Below are positions 1 to 10,000 of a DNA stretch of 64,000 bases, in pieces. The notes under the pieces were generated by a model, which worked only from the letters and a program-made list of their open reading frames with translations, had not been told where the DNA came from and made no database searches. Origin of the DNA: Blepharisma japonicum (taxonomy: Eukaryota; Ciliophora; Heterotrichea; Heterotrichida; Blepharismidae). The stretch's first letter is position 1. Every line of letters begins with the position of its first letter. Both the position numbers and the translations under genes were made by a program. Location of the stretch: the NCBI GenBank assembly GCA_949751835.1, contig CATKHK010000014.1:372001-436000 (forward strand), given 5' to 3'.

Positions 1-170
1 CTCATTCAATCTCTGAATCCTTCAATTCCGACAGCCAGGCCTGTGATAAATGAAGTCATTGCAAGCTGAATTACCAGAATAGAGTAAACTTTACGGATGA
101 ACCCATTACGGTCATCATACTGATTTTTCAGTGCATACCAGTCATTATTCCCTTGTTCAATATCGTGCAT
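1..170 (-). CDS. TMBIM/Bax-inhibitor-1 family protein, N-terminal part only
   Basis: The gene runs off the left edge, so only the first ~56 codons are present. The reading begins MHDIEQGNNDWYALKNQY and continues into FIRKVYSILVIQLAMTSF, the typical start of the first membrane segment in TMBIM (Lifeguard/BI-1) proteins, which are ER/Golgi Ca2+ leak proteins that restrain cell death. TGA at 6-8 is read as Trp (GFRDW). The next gene upstream on the same strand (235-957) has the same organisation (DFMKRVYVILSIQLIF), so the two look like a tandem duplication. The start ATG at 168-170 is the first in frame. The family call is good. The subfamily cannot be fixed from this fragment. Confidence 0.8.
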
Positions 171-234
171 TTTTATTTATATAATTTAGGCAAATTAATA
201 TATATTTACTTATATATCACAACAAAATCTGATC

Positions 235-957
235 TTACTTACAGATTTTATCTAGGCAATTAAAAATACAAAAAATAATCGCAAAAATGTCTATATATAT
301 AGCCACCGATCCTGCAATATAGTCGTCACAAGTTAGTCCATATTTTCCTTCTTCAGCAATTAATTGAGTATCAATAACAAGATATAATGAAAAAAGAAGC
401 ACACATCCTAAACTTATAAATACAGTCCAAATATGAGTGCTGAAGAAAAATCCCATGCATATCCCAAAGCATATAAAGGCTAAAGTAGAGCCGCTCAATA
501 ATCCCCAGTGCCATGAATAATTATATCCAGAAAAAAGAGCATAAGCAGTTAGTCCTAGTGCAGCCCCTAAAGTTATTACTGCAGCAATAAAAACTGTGAT
601 TGGGTCTAAAAGTGAAGCAATTGCCCCCATTAGGAGACTTTGACTAAATATTAAGATGCCAAGAATGAGAAAGTTTATTGGTACCTTCCTTGCCGCTTTT
701 TTCCATACCAAAAGAATTAAGAAACAAACAAAATAAACAGCAATTAGGAACCAGAGAAACCACATATTGTCAAGGAACCACTGTTGGAATCTTTTAGATC
801 CCATAACAGTTCCAGCAACAATAGTCGTAAAAATGAGTTGGATCGATAAGATCACATAGACTCTTTTCATAAAATCTTCTTTGTCTAGTTTATATTGGTA
901 TTTCATATAGTGATAATCAGCCCGAGGTGCTCCTGGTTGGTTTGATTCTGCCTCCAT
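235..957 (-). CDS. TMBIM/Bax-inhibitor-1 family membrane protein
   Basis: The 240-aa protein is close to the usual family length (about 230-300 aa). A short Pro-containing cytosolic N-terminus (MEAESNQPGAPRADYHYMKY) is followed by about seven hydrophobic segments from residue ~30 to the end. The family-typical region near residues 190-210 reads YLVIDTQLIAEEGKYGLTCD, matching the conserved D-T-Q core that carries the pH-sensing aspartate pair of Bax-inhibitor/LFG proteins. Known relatives sit in ER or Golgi membranes and mediate Ca2+ leak. There is no intron and no in-frame TGA; all seven Trp are UGG. It lies 64 nt upstream of a second TMBIM gene on the same strand, which suggests tandem duplication. 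Confidence 0.9.
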   Translation of the reverse strand: MEAESNQPGAPRADYHYMKYQYKLDKEDFMKRVYVILSIQLIFTTIVAGTVMGSKRFQQWFLDNMWFLWFLIAVYFVCFLILLVWKKAARKVPINFLILGILIFSQSLLMGAIASLLDPITVFIAAVITLGAALGLTAYALFSGYNYSWHWGLLSGSTLAFICFGICMGFFFSTHIWTVFISLGCVLLFSLYLVIDTQLIAEEGKYGLTCDDYIAGSVAIYIDIFAIIFCIFNCLDKICK

Positions 958-1615
958 TTAATATTTTGAATTATTATTTCGGGCTTAATAAAATCAGAAA
1001 AGTAAAAATGTCTTTATATTTCTTATCATGTGGTAGAAAGGATAGTTTTAAATATAAAAGTATGCGGATAAGATTTTTTCTGGGCAAAGAATTATTTAGC
1101 ATATACTGATTAATGCTTATATATAGTAATAATAGTTTTGTTAGTCTAGGCTAATTTAAAATTTAAAAGATTTTATATCACGAGAAGATTGATAACTTAG
1201 AAATTAGAAGCTTGAAATAGCCCCAAGTGTTTTGCTTAATTAAACCAAAAAGCTCGCTCTGTTGAAATTTTCTTAAGTTAGAGTTAAATTCTTGAAATAA
1301 AAATACTTCAAAAAAATGTTTTGCAACCAGATGGCATATATATTAATCATTCTAATATTAAGAAAAGCTAATTAAAGATCTTTAATAAAAATTTTATCCA
1401 TTTGCTAACTGTAAAAATCTAATTTATTGAATTTATCCTAAGAATCAGTTTTAAATAAAATATGATATTTATTTTATTAATTATTATCAGTTCTTATGAG
1501 AAATCTTTCTAAGAGAGTGATAGAAATTAGAGAAATTTGCAAAGAATTAAAGAAAGAAAGCTAGCCAAAATCACCGTTTATAATTGCCAATTCCATAGCA
1601 CTTTTTATAATCATA
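958..1615. other. Intergenic spacer, divergent promoters
   Basis: AT-rich spacer between the starts of the minus-strand TMBIM gene and plus-strand DBR1, so both promoters should lie here. I see only short chance frames (for example a 22-codon frame near 1497) and no RNA gene or repeat. Confidence 0.5.
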
Positions 1616-2443
1616 ATGTATATCGCAGTTGTAGGATGTGTTCATGGCGAGCTTGAGTTAATGTACAATACTATTAAAGAGCTTGAAAATGAGCGCGGAG
1701 TTAAAGTCGACATCATCCTTTGTACTGGAGATTTCGAAGCTATGAGAAACGAAGACGATCTAAGGACTTTGACATGCCCAGAAAAATATCGCACAATGGG
1801 TGATTTTTGTAAATATCACAATGGCGAGCTTCAAGCTGAAACATTGACTTTGTTTATTGGAGGAAATCACGAAGCTGTAGGGCATATGAAGGAACTGCCT
1901 TGAGGAGGATGGGTAGCGCCAAATATTTATTATATGGGCAGAGCAGGAGTCATGAGATTTGGAGATTTAAGAATTGCAGGAATTTCTGGAATTTTTCATA
2001 AGCAAAGCTATAAATCTCCATTACCTGAGCAAGCTATAACAGAAGATGAATGCAAGTCCTTATATAAAGTAAGGGTTTTCGATGTAGATAAACTACTGAG
2101 AATCCGCTCGCCAGATATCTTTTTATCACATGATTGGCCAAGAGGAATTTATCGGCATGGAAATACAGAAGAACTGTTAAAAATTAAACCATTTTTGGAA
2201 GATGAAATAAGAGTTGGGTCATTGGGAAGTCCTGTAGGCAAAATGCTTATGGACCATTTAAAGCCGAAATATTGATTTTCATCGCATATGCATGTTAGAT
2301 TTTTAGCACAAACACAAACAACAAAATTTTTAGCGTTGGATAAAGCAATCAGAGGAAGAAAGTTTGTAGAAATATTAAGGATTGAAGGAGAGCCAGGCCC
2401 ATTTGAGCCTGATCAAGAGTGGCTAAATATTATTGAAAATTAA
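1616..2443 (+). CDS. DBR1: RNA lariat debranching enzyme DBR1, catalytic core only
   Basis: DBR1 hydrolyses the 2'-5' bond of intron lariats. The 275-aa protein keeps the full metallophosphatase set: C8 and H10 (VGCVHGE), D39 (CTGDF), N84-H85 (GGNHEA), H172 (LSHDWPRG) and H224/H226 (WFSSHMHV). It also has the lariat-recognition region (PEKYRTMGDF) and the signature ELPWGGWVAPNIYYMG. Cys8 is the residue that distinguishes DBR1 from other metallophosphatases. Two in-frame TGA codons are Trp: 1901-1903 (ELPW, where animals have Tyr) and 2273-2275 (KYWFSSHMHV, where Trp is conserved). Read with TGA as stop the gene would fall into three pieces. It ends about 20 aa after the catalytic core, so the long C-terminal region of animal and yeast DBR1 is missing. 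There is no intron. Confidence 0.97.
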
Positions 2444-2739
2444 GTCTTATGGCTAATTTATCCCATAGACAAATCATCAAATCAGAGATTAAATTTGAAT
2501 TAATTATAAATAATTAGATCTTCCTTTAATTTTCAATATCAAGCTGAATTTTCATATATACGATATATTGAGCTAGGGTTAATTTACACAAATTTTACAG
2601 AGAGCATTAAATTCGAGTATACCATATAAATGAGTTCAAAACTTTACTCTGGGCCGTTATATCTTCTTCACACTTATATATTATAAATTTCTGATTCTTG
2701 AGAATTGCATACTAATCTTTAAGTCTTGATATAATATAA
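2444..2739. other. Intergenic spacer
   Basis: About 300 bases of AT-rich sequence between the DBR1 stop and the eIF2B-epsilon start. It should hold the 3' end of DBR1 and the promoter of the next gene. I see no other structure. Confidence 0.5.
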
Positions 2740-4717
2740 ATGTCAAAACCTTCAGAGCATTCCCAAGCAGGTGATGAAATCAAAGAAAAAGATGAAATAG
2801 TCGCAGTCTTGGTAGCTGACAGCTTCACACGTGCATTTTGGCCTATAACTAATGATACTCCTAAAGCTTTAATTCCACTGTGCAATATTCCAATGATTGA
2901 ATACACCCTTGAACTATTAGCTCTCAATAAAATCAAAAAAATTTACATCTTTTGCTGCTCTCATGCTCAGCAAGTGCTTGATTATATTGAATCTCAGCAC
3001 TATTCTCACTTCCAAGTAATCCCTCTTTTCCAGCCTTCCTGTAAAAGTCTCGGTGATGTATTCAGAGAATTGGATGCAAAGCAAATTATTCGTAAAGATT
3101 TTCTATTACTTTTTGCTGACTGTGTAGGGAATGCTAACTTGCAAGATGCAATTAATAAGCATAAAGAGCTTCGTCATGAAAACAAAGAATTTATCTTAAC
3201 CAAAGTTTTTAAAGAAGAAAGAGTAGATAGCCCATTGAGAACTGAAGAAGACCAAACAGTTGTCGTCCTTGACAAAGACCAAATCCTCCAATACGACTGC
3301 CTAGCAGGTTGTTCCCAAGCCAAAATGAACAGCAACATAAAATTTAAAGCAGCCAGACAGTTCAAAGTTCGCTATGATTTAGTCGACACTGGAATCAACA
3401 TCTGCTCTCATGACGTTTTGCATTATTTTTCTGATAGTTTTGACTACCACGATTTAAGAGACCATTTGATGAAAGACCTGATTACTTCAGAAATCTACAC
3501 AGATAAATTCGCAGCATATGTAATACCTAAGCATCAATACTTAGCCCAAGTGAAGGTCCCTCAAGTTTATGATGCAATTTCTAGAGATATCATGAATAGA
3601 TGAATGCACCCTGTCTGCTTGTCAACAAACCTCATTCCTCCTAGTACTCCCACTTGCTATAAATGCAGCAGAAATAGTATTTATAAAGAAGACAGAGTGC
3701 AAATAGGATATACATCAACTGTAGATCCACCTACAGCCATTGGAAGTGGGACAAAAATAGGAGAAAAGACACACATAACTAGTAGCGTTATAGGAAGAGG
3801 CTGCATAATAGGAAATGAGGTGAATATTGAGCATTCTTATATATGAGACAATGTAATTGTGGAAGATGGCTGCAAAATTTCTCATGCCATCATATGTTCA
3901 CATTCTGATATTGGAAAAAAGTCAAGACTCCTTCAAGGCAGCATTATCTGCAAAAATGTGGTTTTAAACGAAGGCACAGTTATTCCCGAAACTTCTAGAG
4001 TTTCTCTATACAAGTACGACTCTCACCATAAAAAATACGAAAAATCAGACGAGGTAACCGATTTAGGGAAAGGCTTTATTTTTAATAGAGAGCTTGACCA
4101 AGAGCTTGATGAATCTTTGACAGCCAAAAAAATTGAAGGACAGTGTATAGGAGGGAAATTTTATTGGCTTGAATCTGAAGAAGAGCAAACCGAATCCGAT
4201 GAAAGCTCAGACGAAGGAGAAATCATAATTCCTCAGAAGGGAATGAGTAAAGAACGTAAGGTTTATGATAGATTTTATTGAAGAAATCACACAAATGGTA
4301 GCTGAAGCAATAGAAAGGGATGATGATGTAGAAAATGTCAAGGTAGAAATTAATTCATTGAAATTTTCTGCAAACCAAAGCTTTGAGAACTGCATCACAG
4401 GGATTGTGAAAGGAATTCTGGACACAGCCCCTTTAAAGCCAGCGGGGCATATTAAGAAATGGAAAGGGATTTTAGAAATTTATGTCAGAAGCGAGCTTGA
4501 AAAATCTCAAACTATTAGAGAAATAGAAAGTCATATTCAAAATTTAAGCTGCAAAAGTCAATTTAATTGGATTGTTAAAGTGCTTTATGAGGCTGATGTA
4601 ATTAATGAAGAAGCGATTATCAATTGGTATAACGACACACAGTCAGAGGATTTGAAAGCTCAGGTATATACTAAGTAGATGGCTCCTTTTGTAGAGTGAC
4701 TACAAGAAGAAGAGGAG

Positions 4718-4749
<32 letters not shown>

Positions 4750-4801
4750 AGAAAAAGAAGAAGAAGAAGAAGAAGAGGATGAAGAAGAAGCTGAAGATTA
4801 A
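2740..4801 (+). CDS. EIF2B5: Translation initiation factor eIF2B subunit epsilon
   Basis: This is the catalytic subunit of the guanine-nucleotide exchange factor for eIF2. A nucleotidyltransferase-like domain (residues ~20-280) starts VAVLVADSFTRAFWPITN, matching eIF2B-epsilon. Left-handed hexapeptide repeats follow (~305-395; IGSGTKIGEKTHITSSVIG), then an acidic linker and a C-terminal W2/HEAT domain. The tail ends FVEWLQ followed by a run of Glu, the acidic-aromatic box typical of the family. TGA encodes Trp at 3601, 3844 (SYIWDNV, conserved Trp) and 4697 (VEWLQ). Two introns restore the frame: 4256-4271 (16 nt, phase 1) and 4664-4678 (15 nt, phase 0; it ends in TAG, which would otherwise stop translation just before the acidic box). 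The poly-Glu tail is encoded by a GAA/GAG repeat. Confidence 0.95.
4704..4792 (+). repeat. GAA/GAG trinucleotide repeat inside eIF2B-epsilon
   Basis: Nearly uninterrupted GAA/GAG triplets encode about 28 Glu with one Lys, at the extreme C-terminus of eIF2B-epsilon. The family normally ends in an acidic patch, so this looks like microsatellite expansion of a functional acidic box. The repeat stays in frame throughout. Confidence 0.85.
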
Positions 4802-4895
4802 CACATAAATTAAACCTTACAGATTTACTGGGTGTTCAATATAATAAATATTTGATTAATCAGCAAAACCTCACAGTAATTAAGAGGGAGTTAAC

Positions 4896-6098
4896 TTAAA
4901 CATTATCCTTTTTTTGTACCTCTTCGTCATCATCAGACTCAGTAACTACTCCCTCATAAGCAGGGTTGATATTTTTGCTAGAGAGTTCAATATCGATTTG
5001 TGAGATCAATGGATATTTCTTTTTCACGTCTTCTTCCATATCTTTAATAATTTCTGTTTGATGTGTAATCAAAAGATCATTTGATTTTCCAATTAATTTC
5101 CTGATCTTTTTTTGTATTTCAGGATCAGTAGAAATTTGGCTAATATCATCTTCCAACACCTCAATAATATTTTCCGTTATTTCTTTAGCGTTATAAACTA
5201 CATCCATATACAGCTTCATCGATTTTGAGCTCAGTTGCTCAGTTTTTAATCCTTCAACTTTTTGAATGGTGTCTCGATCTTCTAAAATTTTTTTCACAAT
5301 TTCTAATTGGGATTTTGATAAGCTTTTGCCTAAAATTACTGTCATATTTTCGCTGAACATAGAATTTGAAATATACACTTGTAGCAGCCCATTCAGCATT
5401 CTTCCCATAATATCTAGTCAAATCCAGCCAGTATAGTAACATATAAAGCTTGTGGTGATAGGAATTATGACACCTGCAATTGAAATAATATTTTCATTAA
5501 TAATTGCATGCTGGATTGGGTCAACAAGGAAATGCTGCTTTCATATTTTATAGACTAGCTTTGTTCTTTCAATTATTCTTTTAACAACATTATTTGCTGT
5601 CAGTTCACTTGAGATATCTCCAAGGTTTTTATATGTTACGTAAAATTCTGCAACTGAGGATGCAGTAATGGACTAAATGTTCTTTACCAAAAGTGACCAA
5701 AAATTCAGCGTCAGCTCTGGAATATCTGGCTCCCTCGACAATAAAGAATAAACAGGCATTGTAAGGTTATAAATGCCTGAAATCCCAAAAAATATTCCAG
5801 GGATCATAGCACCAACATTTTTGAATTTCGCATATCCTTAATATTTCTTACCATAGTTAAAGATATCATCAGGGCCTCTCTTCGACAACTCGTTTACTTT
5901 ATAAAGCACTATATGAGTTGAAAAATCTGAAATTGTCCTTTGAAATTCTGCAAGCATTGCATGGGAGCCAGAAAGTCAATAAGCAGTATATTTGATACTA
6001 AGTTGTCATACATCAGCTAAAAGTTCACGCTTTAAGATAGAGGTGCCAGCGCCTCCAGGAATACTGGCAAATCTTCTTAAAATTCTAATTCCTATCAT
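4896..6098 (-). CDS. Divergent SLC30A9-like cation-diffusion-facilitator protein
   Basis: The frame has two 15-nt introns (5837-5851, phase 1; 5673-5687, phase 0), each carrying an in-frame stop if retained. It encodes about 390 aa. The N-terminus (MIGIRILRRFASIPGG) resembles a mitochondrial presequence. Then come YWLSGSHAMLAEF, NYGYAKFKNVGAMIPGI and NENIISIAGVIIPIT, which line up with SLC30A9/ZnT9, the mitochondrial zinc exporter of the CDF family. The C-terminus is a soluble acidic domain. TGA is read as Trp four times. The usual TM2 metal motif HxxxD appears as R-T-I-S-D and the TM5 acidic pair as N-E-N, so metal transport by the standard site is doubtful. The family assignment is from pattern resemblance, hence moderate confidence. 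Confidence 0.6.
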
Positions 6099-6119
6099 TT
6101 AATTATATTTAATGAAATT

Positions 6120-6815
6120 TTAAAGATTTATTGAGTTTTCAGAAGCAAAAAGCTTTGGCAAACCAAGAAATACAAGTGTCCATATGATACCAAACATTTT
6201 AGCAATAAGAAAATATGTCACTGAATAGGCTAAATGTTTTGGAAAAGATTGAGAAGTATGAGAAGAGCTTGAAAATATCAAAAATGCTATACAAATTAAA
6301 TTGTTACTTTTGATCACTTTCCAGATGCTATGACTCAGATTGTTTTCTCGGGTCTCCATGTTTTCGATTTTCAGCTTTAATTTTTTCATCTGTGAAACTA
6401 CTTTGGAAAATACTGATTTCAATGTATGCCTATATATATCATTTTTTATCCTCTCTTTGTAAAGCTTTAGTTCATCAAAAATTACGTTCTTCAGCGTTTT
6501 AGAAGAAACTTCATTTGCAACTACAAGTTTCCATAGAGGGATTTCACTAAACGCAATAGTTTCTGTAAAAGTTTTAAGCCTATCAAGATTGATTTTATTG
6601 TTCCTTTCGCACTCGTCAATAATCCTCATAAGATCATCAAATCGAGGATTATTTTCTGCAAAATCTTTTCCATCCTTTAGAATTTTTACTTTGCTAATAC
6701 GCTCTATAGAGGATGTGGCGCTATTTTCTTCTATATCATTGAAGGCTCGTTCACTGATAAAATCTTTTTCTTCTTCAAGGGGATCAAATGATTCTATATG
6801 TTGTTGAATTTCCAT
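6120..6815 (-). CDS. Hypothetical protein with C-terminal membrane segments
   Basis: I do not recognise this gene. The ~231-aa protein begins MEIQQHIESFDPLEEEK, has a charged, mostly helical middle (KLYKERIKNDIYRHTLKS, VVSQMKKLKLKIENMETREN) and ends with two hydrophobic stretches (NLICIAFLIFSSSS and YFLIAKMFGIIWTLVFLG). That suggests a tail-anchored or hairpin membrane protein facing the cytosol. The frame is open to an ATG at 6848 (MLRKLVIKYKL), but those extra codons are nearly pure AT like a 5' UTR, so I prefer 6815. There is no intron; three Trp are UGG. It lies directly upstream of the SLC30A9-like gene on the same strand, which carries no functional inference in this genome. Confidence 0.6.
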   Translation of the reverse strand: MEIQQHIESFDPLEEEKDFISERAFNDIEENSATSSIERISKVKILKDGKDFAENNPRFDDLMRIIDECERNNKINLDRLKTFTETIAFSEIPLWKLVVANEVSSKTLKNVIFDELKLYKERIKNDIYRHTLKSVFSKVVSQMKKLKLKIENMETRENNLSHSIWKVIKSNNLICIAFLIFSSSSHTSQSFPKHLAYSVTYFLIAKMFGIIWTLVFLGLPKLFASENSINL

Positions 6816-7016
6816 CAATTTATATTTAATTACTAATTTTCTTAGCAAATTATTATGTAAAGATAAATAGTTTTGAGACTTAAATAACGTATAGTGATTA
6901 AGATAATTGACTGTTTATGTGCTGATAATATTAATGCTCAGCTTGCAATAAAGTTGCATAGATGGATAATTTAAATAATAAAATTAAATTGCTGTTTAAG
7001 TACTAGAATTAAGATC

Positions 7017-10000
7017 TTAATAAGGATTAATAATTGATCCATCATTCATTGGTGAAAAAGGATTCACCTTAGCCCACATCAAAGCTTCATCTAATCCTAT
7101 TGCAAAGTTTCCCATTGAATATGAAGGTCCTTGAATTATCCTTCTGTTAAACACTGAAACAGGCATATTTGCATGTAAATTATTCGCTGGCAAATTCGAT
7201 CCTATCAGCTTAATTTTATTGTTCGCTTGTTGGCTTATTTCTCTTTTCCCAAGCCCTTCGTAAATATACTGCAGTGATTCTCCATCTTCTGGGTTCAAAT
7301 TGCTAATTATACCTGGAATCTGCTCTTTAACTTGCTCAGGGATTCTTTTAATATCTTGCAATACATTTAGCATCATTCCAAAGGAGAAAGGAATTGGCAA
7401 ATTCAAGTTTTGATGTCTGCAAATGTTAATATAAGTAGTGGTTAATATATGAGAAATTGAATAGCCTCTCCAAGTGCTATGGATTGCGCCTAATAAAGCT
7501 CCAATAGCTAAAATTTCTGCTTTGACTTCTTTAGTCACTGGCTCTAAATTTAAGTAGCCTAAATATTCAATCATTTCAAAAAGCTCTGACAAATCATTAC
7601 CTTGCTGCAAATATTCTCTGAACATCGTAATAGCGACCTGGCACGCTTTTTGTGCATATCTAGCTACTACATAATATCTTATCGCTTCTTTTAAGCGCCC
7701 AGCCCTATGTTCATCTTCTGCTTTATTCGCATAATCATTTTGATCAAGCAAGCTAAAAGTTTTATAATCATAACCCACAGGTAATCTTGCAGCGAACAGT
7801 TCTTTAAGGTCAAGGTTATTTTCTAGTAATTTCATCATAAGTTCCCAATCTTGGGATTTTTCAGCTTTTTTGGCAAGAATGAATAAAATATTTTTTTGAG
7901 GCAATAAATATAATTTTGCGAGCACATAGGCATATGTAACTTCGTGGGCTCTTAAAAGCTTAGTGAGAGCTCCATCTGGATCTGGCAATGATAAATGAGA
8001 AGCTGCTGAAAGAATTGAATTGCAATCAGCAAAGAATTCTTCTGCTAAGTTTGAAGTAATTTCTTGGAGCTTTGAAACATCATGCTGACCCTCTGCTGCA
8101 CCTCTAGGTCCTTCTTGGGGCACTACCCCAAAAACTCCTGCACTTTTGCTTGCTGCAACTAAAAGTGCATCGTCATGGTCTCTGCGTTTTTGGAAGAATT
8201 TGATCGCTTTGTCAACTTTCCCACATGCAAGATAAACAGCTGCAGTTTCTTCTTTTTCGTTTTGTCCGAGGTATTGAGCATAACGTTCTGCAACATTTTG
8301 CCAATAATCCAGACAAAATCCAGGTGCAAATGCAAGAGCACGTTCCCATTTCTCAAGCTTTATCATTAATTCGCAATATTGTCTGATATTACCAAGCTTT
8401 AAATGTATTTTTGCAGCCTCAATAAGTCTGTCTTCTTTTTTTGCAAGAGCGCTTCCTAAGAATGCCATTCCCGACGCAGTTTCTAACTCAGCTGCTCTTG
8501 ATTTTTTGGACTGGCAAATAGATTCAATAGGTAAAATTTGGTCATTAGGGTTACACTCCTTTTTATTCAATAAAAAGTTGAGGATGTCAAAGAATTCATC
8601 TTCTCCTCCTCTGAACCTAAAGAATGTTAGCAACGCTTTATATCTTTCGACTTCATTATATGATTCCATTTTTTGTAGAACAGCTTTACTTCCTGAACCG
8701 CATAGCGTAAAAGGTGCATTGGGATCAAGTGATCCTTGAAAGCTTACTAGGTTTGATAAATCTTGGTTTACTAGTGCTTTTATTTCGAGCTTTTCAACAT
8801 AGTCTTCTAAGCTCCAAAACCTAATGGAAGTGTCTCTGGAGCATGATATAAATAGAAATGGTCTAGCTGGATGTGTGCAAATCCCGTAAATATCAGCATG
8901 ATGCTCATGAGCCGTATATAAGCAATTTCCAGTCCTGATATCCCAAATCATAATTTTGCTATCCCAAGCCCCAGAAATGAGCATCCAAGGCAATTCTGAG
9001 TTCCAAGCCACAGCTCTTGTATTTTGTGTATGCCCAGCTAGTCTTCTATATATGTTCTTTTCAGTTGTGTTCCATACTATAATTGAGCGATCATCAGAAG
9101 AAGATGCCAAAAGGTTGTTAAATTCTGGGTTCCAAACTAAATTAAATACCTTTGCATCATGGCCACGCAACTCAATGCAGGTATCATTGCCAGACGCTAA
9201 ATCATATACACGGACCCTTGAGTCTTGACACCCAGTTGCAATTCTATTAGGAATTGTAGGATGCCAGGATACTCCATAAACAGTATGGACATGGCGGATC
9301 ATTTTGGTTTTGACCAGTCTCTTCTCATCTAATCTAATAGTGACTAAATAGTTATCTGATGTGCCTATAGCAATCATATTAGAATCTAGTGGACTCCAGT
9401 CGATTCTAAATATAGGAGCTTCTATTGTAGGTCTAAACCTATGTAATAATTTTGGCTTAGAATAGTCAAATAAATAAACATCTCCTTTCGCGCCGCAAGC
9501 TGCAATTAGTGTGTCAGGTCCCCAAGCAACACCATATAACACTGATTTAGCTTGAATCTTATGTTGGCCAGGCTCTAAAGCATCTGAATATAAAGTCTCA
9601 ATATTTTTCATTGTCCTTAAATCCCAGATTTTCACACTCCCATCATAAGAAGCAGTTGCCAACAAATTTTTGTTCTGCGGGTTGATTTTGATATCAAAAA
9701 CAGTTTCAGCGTGTCCAGACTCAGTGCAAAACTCAAGCTTCTTCTTAATCAATGAAAAAACTCCAACAGCTCCACTCTTAAATGAGCATATAAGTGAAGC
9801 TCTATCATGCAAATAAGAAATTTGCCTTATTCCTGTATTTCCAAGCTTGATTGTATCAATTGGTGAAGCTTTAGACACATTCCAGACTTTTAAAGCAGCA
9901 ATCTTATCACTTGTTGTGAAAAATTCTCCAGGACTTTTTTTGTTCCAGGCAATGCTTCTTATTCCAGCTCCTTGCCTATCAAAAGTTTGTAGGATGCTTG

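Noticed and set aside
927-1109. 60-codon plus-strand frame
   Set aside because: It overlaps the 5' end of the TMBIM gene on the other strand and is AT-driven; no motif or good start.
1616-2443. Split or pseudogenised DBR1, eIF2B, calpain, channel and others because of in-frame TGA
   Set aside because: TGA falls at conserved Trp positions and both sides are intact family sequence, so it is sense, not decay.
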